A DNA stretch of 64,000 bases from Achromobacter spanius (GCF_003994415.1 NZ_CP034689.1:1488001-1552000), one strand, 5' to 3'. Shown: positions 1-7,929, counted from the stretch's first letter. The notes: a model not told the origin generated them from the sequence alone. Program-made: numbers and translations.

Positions 1-1
1 G

Positions 2-73
2 AAGGTGGAGGGCTTCGTGCCTTACCCTGACGGCCTGATCCGCCTGAAGGGCGTGACCATCGCCAAGAAGTAA
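2..73 (+). CDS. 3' end of a CDS, probable peptide ABC transporter substrate-binding protein (partial)
   Basis: Only the last 23 codons and a TAA stop lie in the window. The readable tail is VEGFVPYPDGLIRLKGVTI followed by AKK. A short C-terminal strand of this sort, with a proline-rich turn and a final hydrophobic strand, is common at the end of family-5 oligopeptide/dipeptide (DppA/GsiB-like) periplasmic binding proteins. Placement just before a gamma-glutamyltransferase would suit a peptide or glutathione uptake locus. The family call is inference from a very short fragment; the reading frame and stop are seen directly, and a rho-independent terminator follows 16 bases later. Confidence 0.4.
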   Translation, partial: KVEGFVPYPDGLIRLKGVTIAKK

Positions 74-88
74 GTTGGGCGACCAACG

Positions 89-117
89 ACGGGATCCGGA
101 TTCGGATCCCGTTTTTC
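89..117 (+). terminator. Rho-independent terminator after the partial upstream gene
   Basis: A perfect 10-bp stem (89-98 with 103-112, ACGGGATCCG / CGGATCCCGT) closes a GATT loop and is followed by a T tract. It separates the upstream transcript from the gamma-glutamyltransferase gene. Its core CCGGATTCGGATC recurs exactly in the terminator at 57311-57350. Confidence 0.85.
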
Positions 118-157
118 TTATTCGCGGACGGTAGAAGCCTCCGCTACAGGACGCATC

Positions 158-1987
158 ATGTTTACGACTCGCCCGGAAATCCTAGGCACCTTCGGTGTGG
201 TGACCTCTACCCATTGGCTGGCCAGCGCGGCAGGCATGTCGCTGCTGGAACGCGGCGGCAATGCCTTCGACGCCTGCGCGGCGTCGGCCTTTGTGCTGCA
301 GGTAGTTGAACCCCATCTGGTTGGCCCGGCCGGCGAAGTGCCGGCAATTTTTTATTCGGCGCGCACCGGCAGGCTGGAAGTGCTGTGCGGCCAGGGCACC
401 ACGCCCGCCGCCGCCACACTTGAACGCTACCGCGCCGAAGGGCTGAAGCTGATCCCCGGCAATGGCCTGTTGGCCACGGTGATACCCGGCGCCTTCGACG
501 CCTGGATGCTGCTGCTGCGCGACCACGGCACGATGCGTGTGCGCGATGTGCTGGAACCCGCCATCTATTACGCCGAGCACGGCCATGCGCTGATGCCGCG
601 CATTTCCAACACCATTGCGGGCCTGAAGGATTTCTTCCAGACCCACTGGCCCACCACCGCCCAGGTCTATGTGCCGGACGGCAAGGTGCCCGAAGCGCGC
701 AAGCTGTTCCGCAACCCGGCGCTGGCGCGCACCTGGACCCGCGTGCTGAAAGAGGCCGAGAGCGTGGGCGCGGACCGCGAACGCCAGATCGAGGCCGCCC
801 GCGACGCCTTCTACCGTGGCTTCATTGCTGAAGAGATCGATCGGTTCGCCCGCAACACGGACGTGATGGATGAAAGCGGCGCGACGCACCGTGGCGTCAT
901 CACGGCCGATGACCTGGCCGGCTGGTCAGCCAGCTACGACACGCCGCTGACCTACGACTACCATGGCTACACCGTGGCCAAGGCCGGGGCCTGGAGCCAA
1001 GGCCCGGTGTTTCTGCAGACGCTGGCGCTGTTAAAGAACATGGACCTGGCGGGCGTGGGGCCGAACAGCGTGGAATTCATCCACCGCGTCACCGAGGCCA
1101 TGAAGCTGGCGTTTGCCGACCGCGAAGCCTATTACGGCGACCCGGCTTTCATCGACGTGCCGCTGGCGCACCTGCTGTCGGACGCGTATAGCGCCGAACG
1201 CCGCGCGCTGATCGGTGAAATGGCGTCGCACGATTTGCTGCCCGGCAGGGTGCCCGGGTTCGAGGCGCAGGTTGCCCGCGTGATGGACACGCTGGAACGC
1301 CTGTCTCCGGTGTCCGCGCCCGGCAGCGCCACCAACGAGCCCACGCTGGCCGATATGCGTGCTTCCGACACGCGTGCTTCCAACATGCATGCCTCGGCCA
1401 AGCGCGGTGACACCACGCATGTGGACGTGATCGACCGCTGGGGCAACATGATTTCGGCCACGCCCTCGGGCGGCTGGTTCCAGTCTTCCCCTGTGATTCC
1501 CGAACTGGGTTTTGGCCTGAATACGCGTGCTCAGATGTTCTGGCTGGAAGAAGGCTTGCCCGGCACGCTGGCGCCGGGCAAGCGTCCGCGCACCACGCTG
1601 ACGCCGTCGCTGGCGCTGCGCAATGGCAAGCCCTATCTGGCTTTCGGCACGCCAGGCGGCGACCAACAGGAACAATGGCAGTTGCTGTTCTTCCTGCGTC
1701 ATGTGCACCATGGCCTCAACCTGCAGGAAGCGATTGACCTGCCGATGTCGCACACCATGCATTTCCCCACGTCGTTCTACCCGCGCGACCGCAAGCCGGG
1801 CCACCTGGCGGTGGAAGCCAGCTTTGGCGCCGATGTGATCGATGGCCTGCGCCAGCGTGGGCATCAGATCGAAGAGGTGCCAGCGTGGTCGGTGGGGCGT
1901 TTGACGGCCGCTTCGCGGGATGAAGACGGCCTCTTGCACGCGGCGGCCACGCCGCGGCTGATGCAGGCCTACGCCATCGGCCGCTGA
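158..1987 (+). CDS. Gamma-glutamyltransferase family protein (Ntn-hydrolase)
   Basis: 609 residues matching the gamma-glutamyltranspeptidase family, whose proenzyme self-cleaves before a threonine that becomes the N-terminal nucleophile of the small subunit. The expected site is visible as DTTHVDVIDRWGNMIS, making Thr419 the likely nucleophile; a glycine-rich oxyanion segment (PSGGW) follows. The predicted subunits are about 418 and 191 residues. The N terminus (MFTTRPEILGTFGVVTSTHW) has no signal peptide, unlike periplasmic Ggt of E. coli, so this resembles the cytosolic YwrD-like branch. Substrate (glutathione, gamma-glutamyl compounds or an acylated analogue) cannot be decided. A short tandem repeat lies just before the cleavage site. 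The gene stands alone between a terminator and the lipid-kinase operon. Confidence 0.85.
   Translation: MFTTRPEILGTFGVVTSTHWLASAAGMSLLERGGNAFDACAASAFVLQVVEPHLVGPAGEVPAIFYSARTGRLEVLCGQGTTPAAATLERYRAEGLKLIPGNGLLATVIPGAFDAWMLLLRDHGTMRVRDVLEPAIYYAEHGHALMPRISNTIAGLKDFFQTHWPTTAQVYVPDGKVPEARKLFRNPALARTWTRVLKEAESVGADRERQIEAARDAFYRGFIAEEIDRFARNTDVMDESGATHRGVITADDLAGWSASYDTPLTYDYHGYTVAKAGAWSQGPVFLQTLALLKNMDLAGVGPNSVEFIHRVTEAMKLAFADREAYYGDPAFIDVPLAHLLSDAYSAERRALIGEMASHDLLPGRVPGFEAQVARVMDTLERLSPVSAPGSATNEPTLADMRASDTRASNMHASAKRGDTTHVDVIDRWGNMISATPSGGWFQSSPVIPELGFGLNTRAQMFWLEEGLPGTLAPGKRPRTTLTPSLALRNGKPYLAFGTPGGDQQEQWQLLFFLRHVHHGLNLQEAIDLPMSHTMHFPTSFYPRDRKPGHLAVEASFGADVIDGLRQRGHQIEEVPAWSVGRLTAASRDEDGLLHAAATPRLMQAYAIGR
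1355..1399 (+). repeat. Three tandem 15-bp in-frame repeats inside the gamma-glutamyltransferase gene
   Basis: The segments 1355-1369, 1370-1384 and 1385-1399 are diverged copies of ATGCGTGCTTCCGAC. They encode MRASD, TRASN and MHASA (residues 400-414). The repeat ends four residues before the putative autocatalytic cleavage threonine (Thr419), so it lengthens the linker of the large subunit. Confidence 0.7.
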
Positions 1988-2098
1988 CCGTTCTGGAATC
2001 GGGCGCCGCGCCTGTGGCGCCCGGGTTCTTCGGTCTGTCCGGGCTGCGGGAATCATGCCGCCTTGCGGCGTTTTGCCGGCATGGGCTATCTTTCTTCC

Positions 2099-3073
2099 AT
2101 GACCTCATCCGACCAGCGCCCACGCACCGGAGCGCGCTCCCTGACGGGACAAGAGCCCCTATTCATCGTCCTCAACACCGGATCGGGGCGCGGCGACGCG
2201 CAGGTCCTGCAGGACACCATCCGCGGCATCCTCGACGAGGCGGGCAGGCGCTATACGCTGATGGCCGTAGACGACCCCAAACGCCTGACCGAGACGGCGC
2301 AGGCCGCCGTCAAGCGCGCCCAGGACGAGCAGGGCGTCGTCATCGCAGCGGGCGGCGACGGTACGCTCAACGCGGTCGCCGCCACCGTGCTGGGCAAGGG
2401 CGTGCCGTTCGGCATCCTGCCGCAGGGCACTTTCAATTATTTCGGACGCACCTACGGAATTTCACAAGACACGGATGTCGCGCTGCGTGGCTTTCTTCAG
2501 GGGCACATCGAACCCGTGCGTGTCGGTCAGTTGAACGGCCACCTGTTCCTGGTCAACGCCAGCCTGGGGCTTTACCCCACGTTGCTGGAAGACCGCGAGG
2601 CCTACAAGCAGCGCTTCGGCCGCAGCCGGATGGTGGCGCTGTGGTCGGGGCTGGTCACCTTGCTGCGCGCGCCGCGCCAACTTCGGCTGCAACTGGAAGA
2701 GGAGGGCCAGCTGCGCGACCTGCGCACGCCGACGCTGGTGGTGGGCAACAACAAACTGCAACTGGAACATATCGGCATCGAGTCCAGTGAACTGGAAAGC
2801 AACCGCCTCGTGGCGATGACGGTCAAGCCCGTCGGCACGCTTGCGCTGTATGGGCTGCTGGTGCGCGGCCTGTTCAGTCGCCTGGGCGAAGCTGAACACG
2901 TCATCAGCTTCGGCTTTGACCGCATGCGGGTGCGGATACGCGGGCGCAACCGCGTCAAGGTGGCGATGGACGGCGAGATTTCCTGGATGAGCACGCCGCT
3001 CGAATTCAAGGTGGCCGATGAGCAACTGCCGCTGGTGGTGCCCGCTGACTCGCAATACCTGGACCGCTCATGA
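2099..3073 (+). CDS. Diacylglycerol kinase catalytic-domain lipid kinase (YegS/DgkB type)
   Basis: About 324 residues with the DAGKc fold. Near the N terminus is IVLNTGSGRGD (nucleotide-binding N-[T/P]-x-SG motif). GGDGT sits at residues 85-89 and is followed by a GILPQGTFNYFGR segment. The family phosphorylates diacylglycerol or related lipids (YegS, sphingosine-kinase-like), feeding phospholipid recycling. Start choice: ATG at 2099 gives the family-typical N terminus; an in-frame ATG at 2081 and a TTG at 2063 would add 6 or 12 residues without a clear Shine-Dalgarno. The stop overlaps the next gene by ATGA, so lipid kinase, metallophosphoesterase and PAP2 phosphatase are translationally coupled. 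That linkage suggests a shared role in lipid phosphate turnover; the exact substrate is unknown. Confidence 0.85.
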   Translation: MTSSDQRPRTGARSLTGQEPLFIVLNTGSGRGDAQVLQDTIRGILDEAGRRYTLMAVDDPKRLTETAQAAVKRAQDEQGVVIAAGGDGTLNAVAATVLGKGVPFGILPQGTFNYFGRTYGISQDTDVALRGFLQGHIEPVRVGQLNGHLFLVNASLGLYPTLLEDREAYKQRFGRSRMVALWSGLVTLLRAPRQLRLQLEEEGQLRDLRTPTLVVGNNKLQLEHIGIESSELESNRLVAMTVKPVGTLALYGLLVRGLFSRLGEAEHVISFGFDRMRVRIRGRNRVKVAMDGEISWMSTPLEFKVADEQLPLVVPADSQYLDRS

Positions 3074-3864
3074 CGCGGATACTGCAATTGTCCGACACGC
3101 ATTTCGGTACGGAACGCAAACCCGTGGTGGAGGCGGCGCTGGATCTGGCGCGCGCGTTGAAACCTGATCTGGTGGTGCTCAGTGGCGACATCACCCAGCG
3201 TGCCCGACGCGCGCAATTCGCCGCGGCACGCCGGTTCATTGAGCGCCTGTCGCTGCCCGTGCTGGCCGTGCCGGGCAACCACGACATTCCGCTGTTCAAC
3301 CTTTTCGCCCGCGCGCTCAACCCTTACGGTAACTACCGCCGGGCACTGGGGGCGGTGCTGGAACCCGTCTTTGAAAGCCCCGGGTTGCTGGCCATCGGCG
3401 TGAATACCACGCGGCCGCGCCGCCATAAGGACGGCGAGATCTCCGACGCGCAGATTGCACGCGTCGCGCAACGCCTGCGCCAGGCTCGGCCAGGCCAATT
3501 GCGTATCGTCGTGGCGCATCACCCCGTCCGGGCCAAGGTGGAATCCGACCTGTCCAACCTGCTCAACGGGCGCGAACGGGCGCTGGCGGCGTGGGCGCAG
3601 GCGGGAATCGACCTGGTCTTGGGCGGACATATCCATCTGCCCTACGTGCTGCCGCTATCGGCGGCGGGGCAGCCGGCCGGCTGGATCGTGCAGGCCGGTA
3701 CGGCATGCTCGCGCCGGGTTCGCGGCAGCGTGCCGAATTCGGTGAACGTGATTACCCATGAAGGCCAGGACGGCCAGCAGCTTTGCCATGTCGAACGCTG
3801 GGACTATGCCGAGGGTACGCACGTGTTCGCGCCCGTCGACAAGACGCTGGTGACCACCTTATGA
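3070..3864 (+). CDS. Calcineurin-like metallophosphoesterase (Icc/CpdA-like)
   Basis: 264 residues carrying all metallophosphoesterase signatures: D9-x-H11 in QLSDTHFG, GD at 39-40 in LVVLSGDITQ, GNHD, a HHP block and GGHIHLPY near the C terminus. These residues bind a dinuclear metal centre. The order and spacing resemble the class III cyclic-nucleotide phosphodiesterase group, but such proteins also act on UDP-diacylglucosamine or other phosphoesters, so the substrate stays open. It overlaps the lipid kinase by four bases upstream and the PAP2 gene by four bases downstream, so it is almost certainly cotranscribed with both. No signal peptide is visible, indicating a cytosolic enzyme. Confidence 0.85.
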   Translation: MTRILQLSDTHFGTERKPVVEAALDLARALKPDLVVLSGDITQRARRAQFAAARRFIERLSLPVLAVPGNHDIPLFNLFARALNPYGNYRRALGAVLEPVFESPGLLAIGVNTTRPRRHKDGEISDAQIARVAQRLRQARPGQLRIVVAHHPVRAKVESDLSNLLNGRERALAAWAQAGIDLVLGGHIHLPYVLPLSAAGQPAGWIVQAGTACSRRVRGSVPNSVNVITHEGQDGQQLCHVERWDYAEGTHVFAPVDKTLVTTL

Positions 3865-4625
3865 GCGAGGTGTATGCGCAATGGGCCGCGTCCCACGCGA
3901 TGGAATTGTTTATCGCGCTGCCGGTGTTGGCCGGCGCGGCGGCGTTGTTGGTCGTCCGGGCGTTTGTCGGAGGCTCCGCCTTGACGCGCCGCGCCATGGT
4001 CGGCGCGGGCGTGTCGGCCGGCGTGGCGATCTTCCTGGTGTTGGCGGCGGCGGTACATAGCCGGGGGCGCGTCGTGGCGTTCGACGGCGCCTTGGCTGAC
4101 GCGTTGAGCATGTCGATGGATGCGTCCTTGCTGTGGCTGCTGTCCTGGGTCACGTATTTGGGCGATCGCAACTTCCTTACCGTGCTCAGCGTGGCGATGA
4201 CGCTGTATCTGCTTTGGACGGGACGGTGGCGGCTTGCGGCGTTTTGCGCCATCACCACGGGTTTGGGCGGGCTGCTTAACCGGGTGCTCAAAGTGACGTT
4301 CGAGCGCGTTCGCCCTGAGCACGACCATGGGTTTGCCGCCGCCATGGGCTGGAGCTTTCCCAGCGGCCACGCCTCGGCGGCCATGGCCGTGTACGGCACG
4401 GCCTGCTATCTGCTGTGGCGTCTGGCGCCTGCGTCGTGGCGCTGGCCTGGCGTGGCGGCTGCCGCGGCGCTGATCATGGCAATCGGCCTCAGCCGCATCT
4501 TGCTACAGGTGCATTTCGCCAGCGATGTGACGGCGGGGTTTGCCGTCACCCTGGCATGGCTGGCGGTCTGCGTGGTGGTGGCCGAACGCTATTGCGGTTC
4601 ACGCCGGGCAGAACAACAGCCGTAA
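3861..4625 (+). CDS. PAP2-family membrane phosphatase
   Basis: 254 residues, with about six hydrophobic segments. The three motifs of the PAP2/haloperoxidase superfamily are present: KVTFERVRP (K-x6-RP), SFPSGHAS (PSGH) and SRILLQVHFASD (SR-x5-H-x3-D), whose histidines make the phospho-enzyme chemistry. Such proteins hydrolyse phosphatidate, phosphatidylglycerophosphate or undecaprenyl pyrophosphate at the periplasmic face. The ATG at 3861 overlaps the metallophosphoesterase stop. Downstream, its last 27 bases overlap the 3' end of a convergent gene. A lipid-phosphate role fits the upstream lipid kinase, but undecaprenyl-pyrophosphate recycling cannot be excluded. Confidence 0.85.
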   Translation: MSEVYAQWAASHAMELFIALPVLAGAAALLVVRAFVGGSALTRRAMVGAGVSAGVAIFLVLAAAVHSRGRVVAFDGALADALSMSMDASLLWLLSWVTYLGDRNFLTVLSVAMTLYLLWTGRWRLAAFCAITTGLGGLLNRVLKVTFERVRPEHDHGFAAAMGWSFPSGHASAAMAVYGTACYLLWRLAPASWRWPGVAAAAALIMAIGLSRILLQVHFASDVTAGFAVTLAWLAVCVVVAERYCGSRRAEQQP

Positions 4626-5042
4626 CAGCCTTGAGAGCCGCTGCGGCATGCTGCTTGCCTCGGCGGTTGCTCCGCCAAGGTTCGTGTAGCGGCCGCCCGC
4701 GCCGGCAATGGCGCGCTCCAGCCGCTGGGCGCGTTCCGGCGGCGGCGGGGCCAAGTCCACGATCCGCTTGCCCTGGATCGACGCCGTCACCTCGCCATCG
4801 CTGAACCGTTCCAGCGTGCGATCAACCTCGCGTTCGTGCGGCAAGGCCAGCACGATAGTGTCCGATTCCATCAACGCCTCACGCGCCGAGGTCGCCAAGG
4901 TGGCCGATCCGCGAAATTGCTCGCAGCGTTCCGGGTCGATGTCATACAGGGTCAACGCGATGTCCGGTTCGGCTTCCAGCAAGCTCCGGGCAGCCTGCGT
5001 ACCGGTGTCGCCCATGCCCACAATGCTGATGCGCGGGCTCAT
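4599..5042 (-). CDS. Stand-alone NAD(P)-binding Rossmann domain protein (6PGDH/HIBADH N-terminal type), possibly truncated
   Basis: 147 residues beginning SPRISIVGMGDTGTQAA, a G-x-G-x-x-G dinucleotide-binding loop, and continuing with DTIVLALPHEREVD and a GGRYTNLGGATAEASSMP segment. These match the N-terminal half of beta-hydroxyacid dehydrogenases, which usually run to about 290 residues with an all-helical substrate and dimer domain. That second domain is absent, and the frame ends in a run LSRLLRLLFCPA inside the antisense of the PAP2 gene. It may be a functional single-domain protein or a decayed dehydrogenase. Its start overlaps the stop of the hotdog gene by ATGA, making it the third gene of the TetR operon. 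A function cannot be assigned. Confidence 0.6.
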   Translation of the reverse strand: MSPRISIVGMGDTGTQAARSLLEAEPDIALTLYDIDPERCEQFRGSATLATSAREALMESDTIVLALPHEREVDRTLERFSDGEVTASIQGKRIVDLAPPPPERAQRLERAIAGAGGRYTNLGGATAEASSMPQRLSRLLRLLFCPA

Positions 5043-5482
5043 GGCTTGGGCACGGACCACGTGCTTACGATATGGGCAAGCGGCTCGTCCGAGCCTGCGC
5101 CGGTCAGGATGACTTCGCCTGCCGACAGCCGGCCCACTTTCAGCAACCGGGCGTCGGCATGGATGGCCCCCGCCGGGCTTTTCCGCAGGAAGTTGATGGT
5201 CAGGCTGGCCGTGACGGCGTGGCTTTGACCCGTGGCGCCGACGACGGCGGCGTACATGGCCAGGTCCGCCAGGCCCATCAACATGGGGCCGGCGACGATG
5301 CCGCCGAGTCGTTGGTGCGCATCGCGGGCAGGTAGCACCGCGCGGGCTGTGCCGCGGCCGATATGCAATACGTCGATGCCCAGCAAAAGAGAGAAGGGGT
5401 GCTGGTCGGCCAGCAGAATGTGGAAATCGGCCAGGCTGATCAGGGGCGCGTCGGGGGCGGCGGCCAGTGGGGTAGCGATCAT
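5039..5482 (-). CDS. Hotdog-fold thioesterase (PaaI-like / DUF4442-like)
   Basis: 147 residues starting MIATPLAAAPDAPLISLADF. The body follows the acyl-CoA thioesterase hotdog pattern: a helix segment with RLGGIVAGPMLMGLADLAMYAAV, then SHAVTASLTINFLRKSPAGAI, typical of the PaaI/YbaW strand after the central helix. The family hydrolyses aromatic or acyl-CoA thioesters. It overlaps the TetR gene by four bases (ATGA) upstream and the Rossmann-domain gene by four bases downstream, indicating tight cotranscription. The regulator probably senses an acyl or aromatic ligand that this enzyme acts on, which is inference. Confidence 0.8.
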   Translation of the reverse strand: MIATPLAAAPDAPLISLADFHILLADQHPFSLLLGIDVLHIGRGTARAVLPARDAHQRLGGIVAGPMLMGLADLAMYAAVVGATGQSHAVTASLTINFLRKSPAGAIHADARLLKVGRLSAGEVILTGAGSDEPLAHIVSTWSVPKP

Positions 5483-6096
5483 CGTTGCTCCAGAGCGTGG
5501 CAATACTGGTCCAGCAGCGTGTCGGCCTGCTGACCCAGGGATTTCAGGCGATGGGTATGCAGCAACAGCAATAGCCCCATCAGGTAGGTGAACACATTCA
5601 TCTGTTCGACCGCCACGGTGGTCGCGTCCCAGCCTTTGGTGCGCGCCAGTGCGCCACCCAGCAGGTCCACGCATTGCCGCAGGCGTGCGTTCAGCTTTTC
5701 GTCCATGTCCCGGCCCAGCCCCCGGGGGCCCAGCCCCTGGAACAGGTACATGCCCAAGGAAAAATCGGTCGGGCGCCGGGCGTAATAACCGAAGAAAGCC
5801 TGGATCGCCTTGCGCGCGGCGTCCCTCGCCGGAGCCGTGCTTGCCGCCTCGTCCAGGTACTCGTGCAGCCGCCCCAGCGATTCATCCAGCAATGCGCCGT
5901 AAAGCGTTTCCTTGCCCGCGAACCAGGGGTAAATGGCGCCCGTGGTGCAGCCGGCTTCCTTGGCAATGGCCCGTATCGTCGTGTTCTCCAGCCCGTCGCG
6001 CTCGAAGACTCGCTGCGCGGCGTCCAGAATCATCTGGCGTCGCAGCGCGTTGAGCCTTTCGTTTCTTTCGGTGCGGGCGGTTGGGGTGGTGGGCAT
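5479..6096 (-). CDS. TetR/AcrR family transcriptional regulator
   Basis: 205 residues. Residues 20-65 form the TetR helix-turn-helix: ILDAAQRVFERDGLENTTIR then AIAKEAGCTTGAIYPWFAGKETL. The C-terminal helical ligand domain follows. It is the first gene of a three-gene minus-strand operon with a hotdog thioesterase and an NAD-binding protein, joined by ATGA overlaps. A 15-bp palindrome overlaps the -35 element of the promoter in front of it, so autorepression is likely. The inducing ligand is unknown. Confidence 0.9.
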   Translation of the reverse strand: MPTTPTARTERNERLNALRRQMILDAAQRVFERDGLENTTIRAIAKEAGCTTGAIYPWFAGKETLYGALLDESLGRLHEYLDEAASTAPARDAARKAIQAFFGYYARRPTDFSLGMYLFQGLGPRGLGRDMDEKLNARLRQCVDLLGGALARTKGWDATTVAVEQMNVFTYLMGLLLLLHTHRLKSLGQQADTLLDQYCHALEQR

Positions 6097-6131
6097 GGAA
6101 GTGGCTGGAAATAGGTCGACGATGTGCGTTG

Positions 6132-6167
6132 ATAATATCCACGATTTTTATAAATAACAATGTTATT
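6132..6167 (-). promoter_or_regulatory. Sigma70-like promoter with overlapping palindromic TetR operator candidate
   Basis: On the minus strand, TTGTTA (6155-6160) and TATTAT (6132-6137) are separated by exactly 17 bases. This is a good sigma70-like promoter placing the transcript start about 30 bases before the tetR ATG. An imperfect-centre palindrome AATAACA-N-TGTTATT (6153-6167) covers the whole -35 hexamer. Binding there would block RNA polymerase. The palindrome and spacing are seen directly; assignment to the adjacent TetR protein is inference from position. Confidence 0.65.
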
Positions 6168-6546
6168 GAGCGCATTGGGGGCAAGCCGGAAACGGCACGC
6201 GCCCCACAGGCATTCGCAGGGATACCGGGGGGTAAATCCGGCTGAAGTCGCGGTGAAAGGGGGTTGAAAGAACCCCGTGCAAATGGACCCGATAATTAGG
6301 GGCAGGGCTGAAAGTCGCATGGATACGGGCTTGCCTCTTCAAGTGCGGGTAAGCCCTAACACCTGTGGTGCGCCGATCGCGCGATGTTGCAAGATCCCAA
6401 CAGGGGTGTCGCAAACGAGCACTTTTCTGATGCCGACCATAGCCAGTCCCCCCGATTTTTGATGCAATAGCGTCAACTTCCCTTCGCGGAGTTAGGGGGG
6501 CGGCAGGCTGGTTTGCTGGATTGCTGCTCTTGTCACTCAAATCAAC
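6168..6546. other. Long intergenic leader between tetR promoter and porin gene
   Basis: About 380 bases without a supportable gene. It must hold the porin promoter, but I find no convincing pair of hexamers: TTGAAA (6264-6269) and GATAAT (6291-6296) have a 21-base spacer, too long for a standard sigma70 site. A Shine-Dalgarno (CGGAG) lies just before the porin ATG. A long 5' leader with regulatory potential, as in many porin mRNAs, is possible but not shown. Confidence 0.4.
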
Positions 6547-6559
6547 GGAGATTTCTTAA

Positions 6560-7669
6560 ATGAAAAAGACTCTGCTCGCTGCCGCCCTGCTCGCCGGTTT
6601 TGCCGGTGTCGCCCAGGCAGAAACGTCTGTCACCCTGTACGGCATCATCGACACGGGCCTCGGCTACAACAAGATCAGCGGTGCTGGCGATGCCAATGGC
6701 AGCCGTTTCGGCATGATCAACGGCGTCCAAAACGGTTCGCGCTGGGGTCTGCGTGGTTCGGAAGATCTGGGTGACGGCCTGCGCGCTGTTTTCCAACTGG
6801 AATCCGGCTTTGATTCGGGTAACGGCCGCTCGGCTCAAGGTGGCCGTCTGTTCGGTCGTCAAGCCACCGTCGGTCTGGCCAGCGACAGCTGGGGTCAACT
6901 GGACTTCGGTCGTCAAACCAACATCGCGTCGAAGTACTTCGGCTCGATCGATCCGTTCGGCGCCGGCTTCGGCCAAGCCAACATCGGCGTTGGCCTGAGC
7001 GCTGCCAACACGCAACGCTACGACAACATGGTCATGTATCAGACCCCGTCGTTCAGCGGCTTCCAGTTCGGCGTTGGCTACTCGTTCAATGCTGACGACA
7101 CCGACACCGCCGAAACCGGCTGGCGCACTGCCGACAACACCCGCGCGATCACCACCGGTCTGCGCTATGTCAACGGCCCGCTGAACGTGGCCCTGACGTA
7201 CGACCAGTTGAACGCTTCCAACAAGCTGCCGACCGCTCAAACCGACGCGACCCCGCGTATGTACGCCCTCGGCGCTTCGTACGACTTTGAAGTTGTGAAG
7301 CTCGCCCTGGCCTATGGCCGCACGACCGACGGCTGGTTCGCTGGTCAAGGCGTGAACAGCGACGCTGGCAACATCGGCTTCGGTGGCAACCTGTTCGCAG
7401 ACGGCTTCAAGTCGAACTCGTACATGGTTGGCCTGTCGGCTCCGATCGGCGGCGCAAGCAAGCTGTTCGGTTCGTGGCAAATGGTTGACCCGTCGAACGA
7501 CAAGTTGACGGGCGGCGACGAAACGATGAACGTGTTCTCGCTGGGTTACACCTACGACCTGTCCAAGCGCACCAACCTGTACGCTTACGGTTCGTACGCC
7601 AAAGACTACGCCTTCATCGATGGCGTCAAGTCGACCGCTGTCGGCGTCGGTGTCCGTCACCGCTTCTAA
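6560..7669 (+). CDS. Gram-negative general porin (beta-barrel outer-membrane protein)
   Basis: 369 residues. A signal peptide MKKTLLAAALLAGFAGVAQA is followed by ETSVTLYGIIDTGLGY, the standard first strand of betaproteobacterial porins. The protein ends in GVRHRF, with the terminal phenylalanine needed for BAM-mediated barrel assembly. A conserved loop-3 region and a GLRGSEDLGDGLRAVFQLES stretch identify the OmpC/PorB-like porin family (general trimeric diffusion channel). Codon use is strongly biased (CTG, GGC, AAC), consistent with high expression. The ATG is preceded by a GGAG Shine-Dalgarno, and a strong terminator follows 70 bases after the stop. Position immediately upstream of nuoA matches the arrangement known in Bordetella. 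Confidence 0.93.
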   Translation: MKKTLLAAALLAGFAGVAQAETSVTLYGIIDTGLGYNKISGAGDANGSRFGMINGVQNGSRWGLRGSEDLGDGLRAVFQLESGFDSGNGRSAQGGRLFGRQATVGLASDSWGQLDFGRQTNIASKYFGSIDPFGAGFGQANIGVGLSAANTQRYDNMVMYQTPSFSGFQFGVGYSFNADDTDTAETGWRTADNTRAITTGLRYVNGPLNVALTYDQLNASNKLPTAQTDATPRMYALGASYDFEVVKLALAYGRTTDGWFAGQGVNSDAGNIGFGGNLFADGFKSNSYMVGLSAPIGGASKLFGSWQMVDPSNDKLTGGDETMNVFSLGYTYDLSKRTNLYAYGSYAKDYAFIDGVKSTAVGVGVRHRF

Positions 7670-7741
7670 TCCACTGCAGGGCGCAAGCCCTGTCTGGATT
7701 TGAAACGCAAGCGAACGAACGGGCTGCGGCTCGTTCGTATG

Positions 7742-7769
7742 AAGCCACCCTTCGGGGTGGCTTTTTTTT
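7742..7769 (+). terminator. Rho-independent terminator of the porin gene
   Basis: Stem AAGCCACCC / GGGTGGCTT (7742-7750 with 7755-7763) with a TTCG tetraloop, followed by a run of eight T. The UUCG tetraloop gives extra stability. It insulates the highly expressed porin from the nuo operon. Confidence 0.92.
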
Positions 7770-7929
7770 GTGCTTTGGTCTGATTTTTGATGACGCGCAG
7801 GAGCTTGTCAGTTGAGTCCTGTATGCTTGCGCTTCTGCCTTGAAAACTGCGATTGTTCCATTTGAGGAATGCAGTCTTTCACCTCTTGTTCAAGCTACAG
7901 AGTTCAGCCGGAAGTAACCACGCGAATGC

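Noticed and set aside
2014..2790. Plus-strand frame overlapping the lipid-kinase gene
   Set aside because: Arg/Ala/Gly-rich shadow translation without domain; the kinase frame has the GGDGT motif.
6264..6296. Porin promoter TTGAAA / GATAAT
   Set aside because: The 21-base spacer is too long for sigma70 recognition; not called as a feature.
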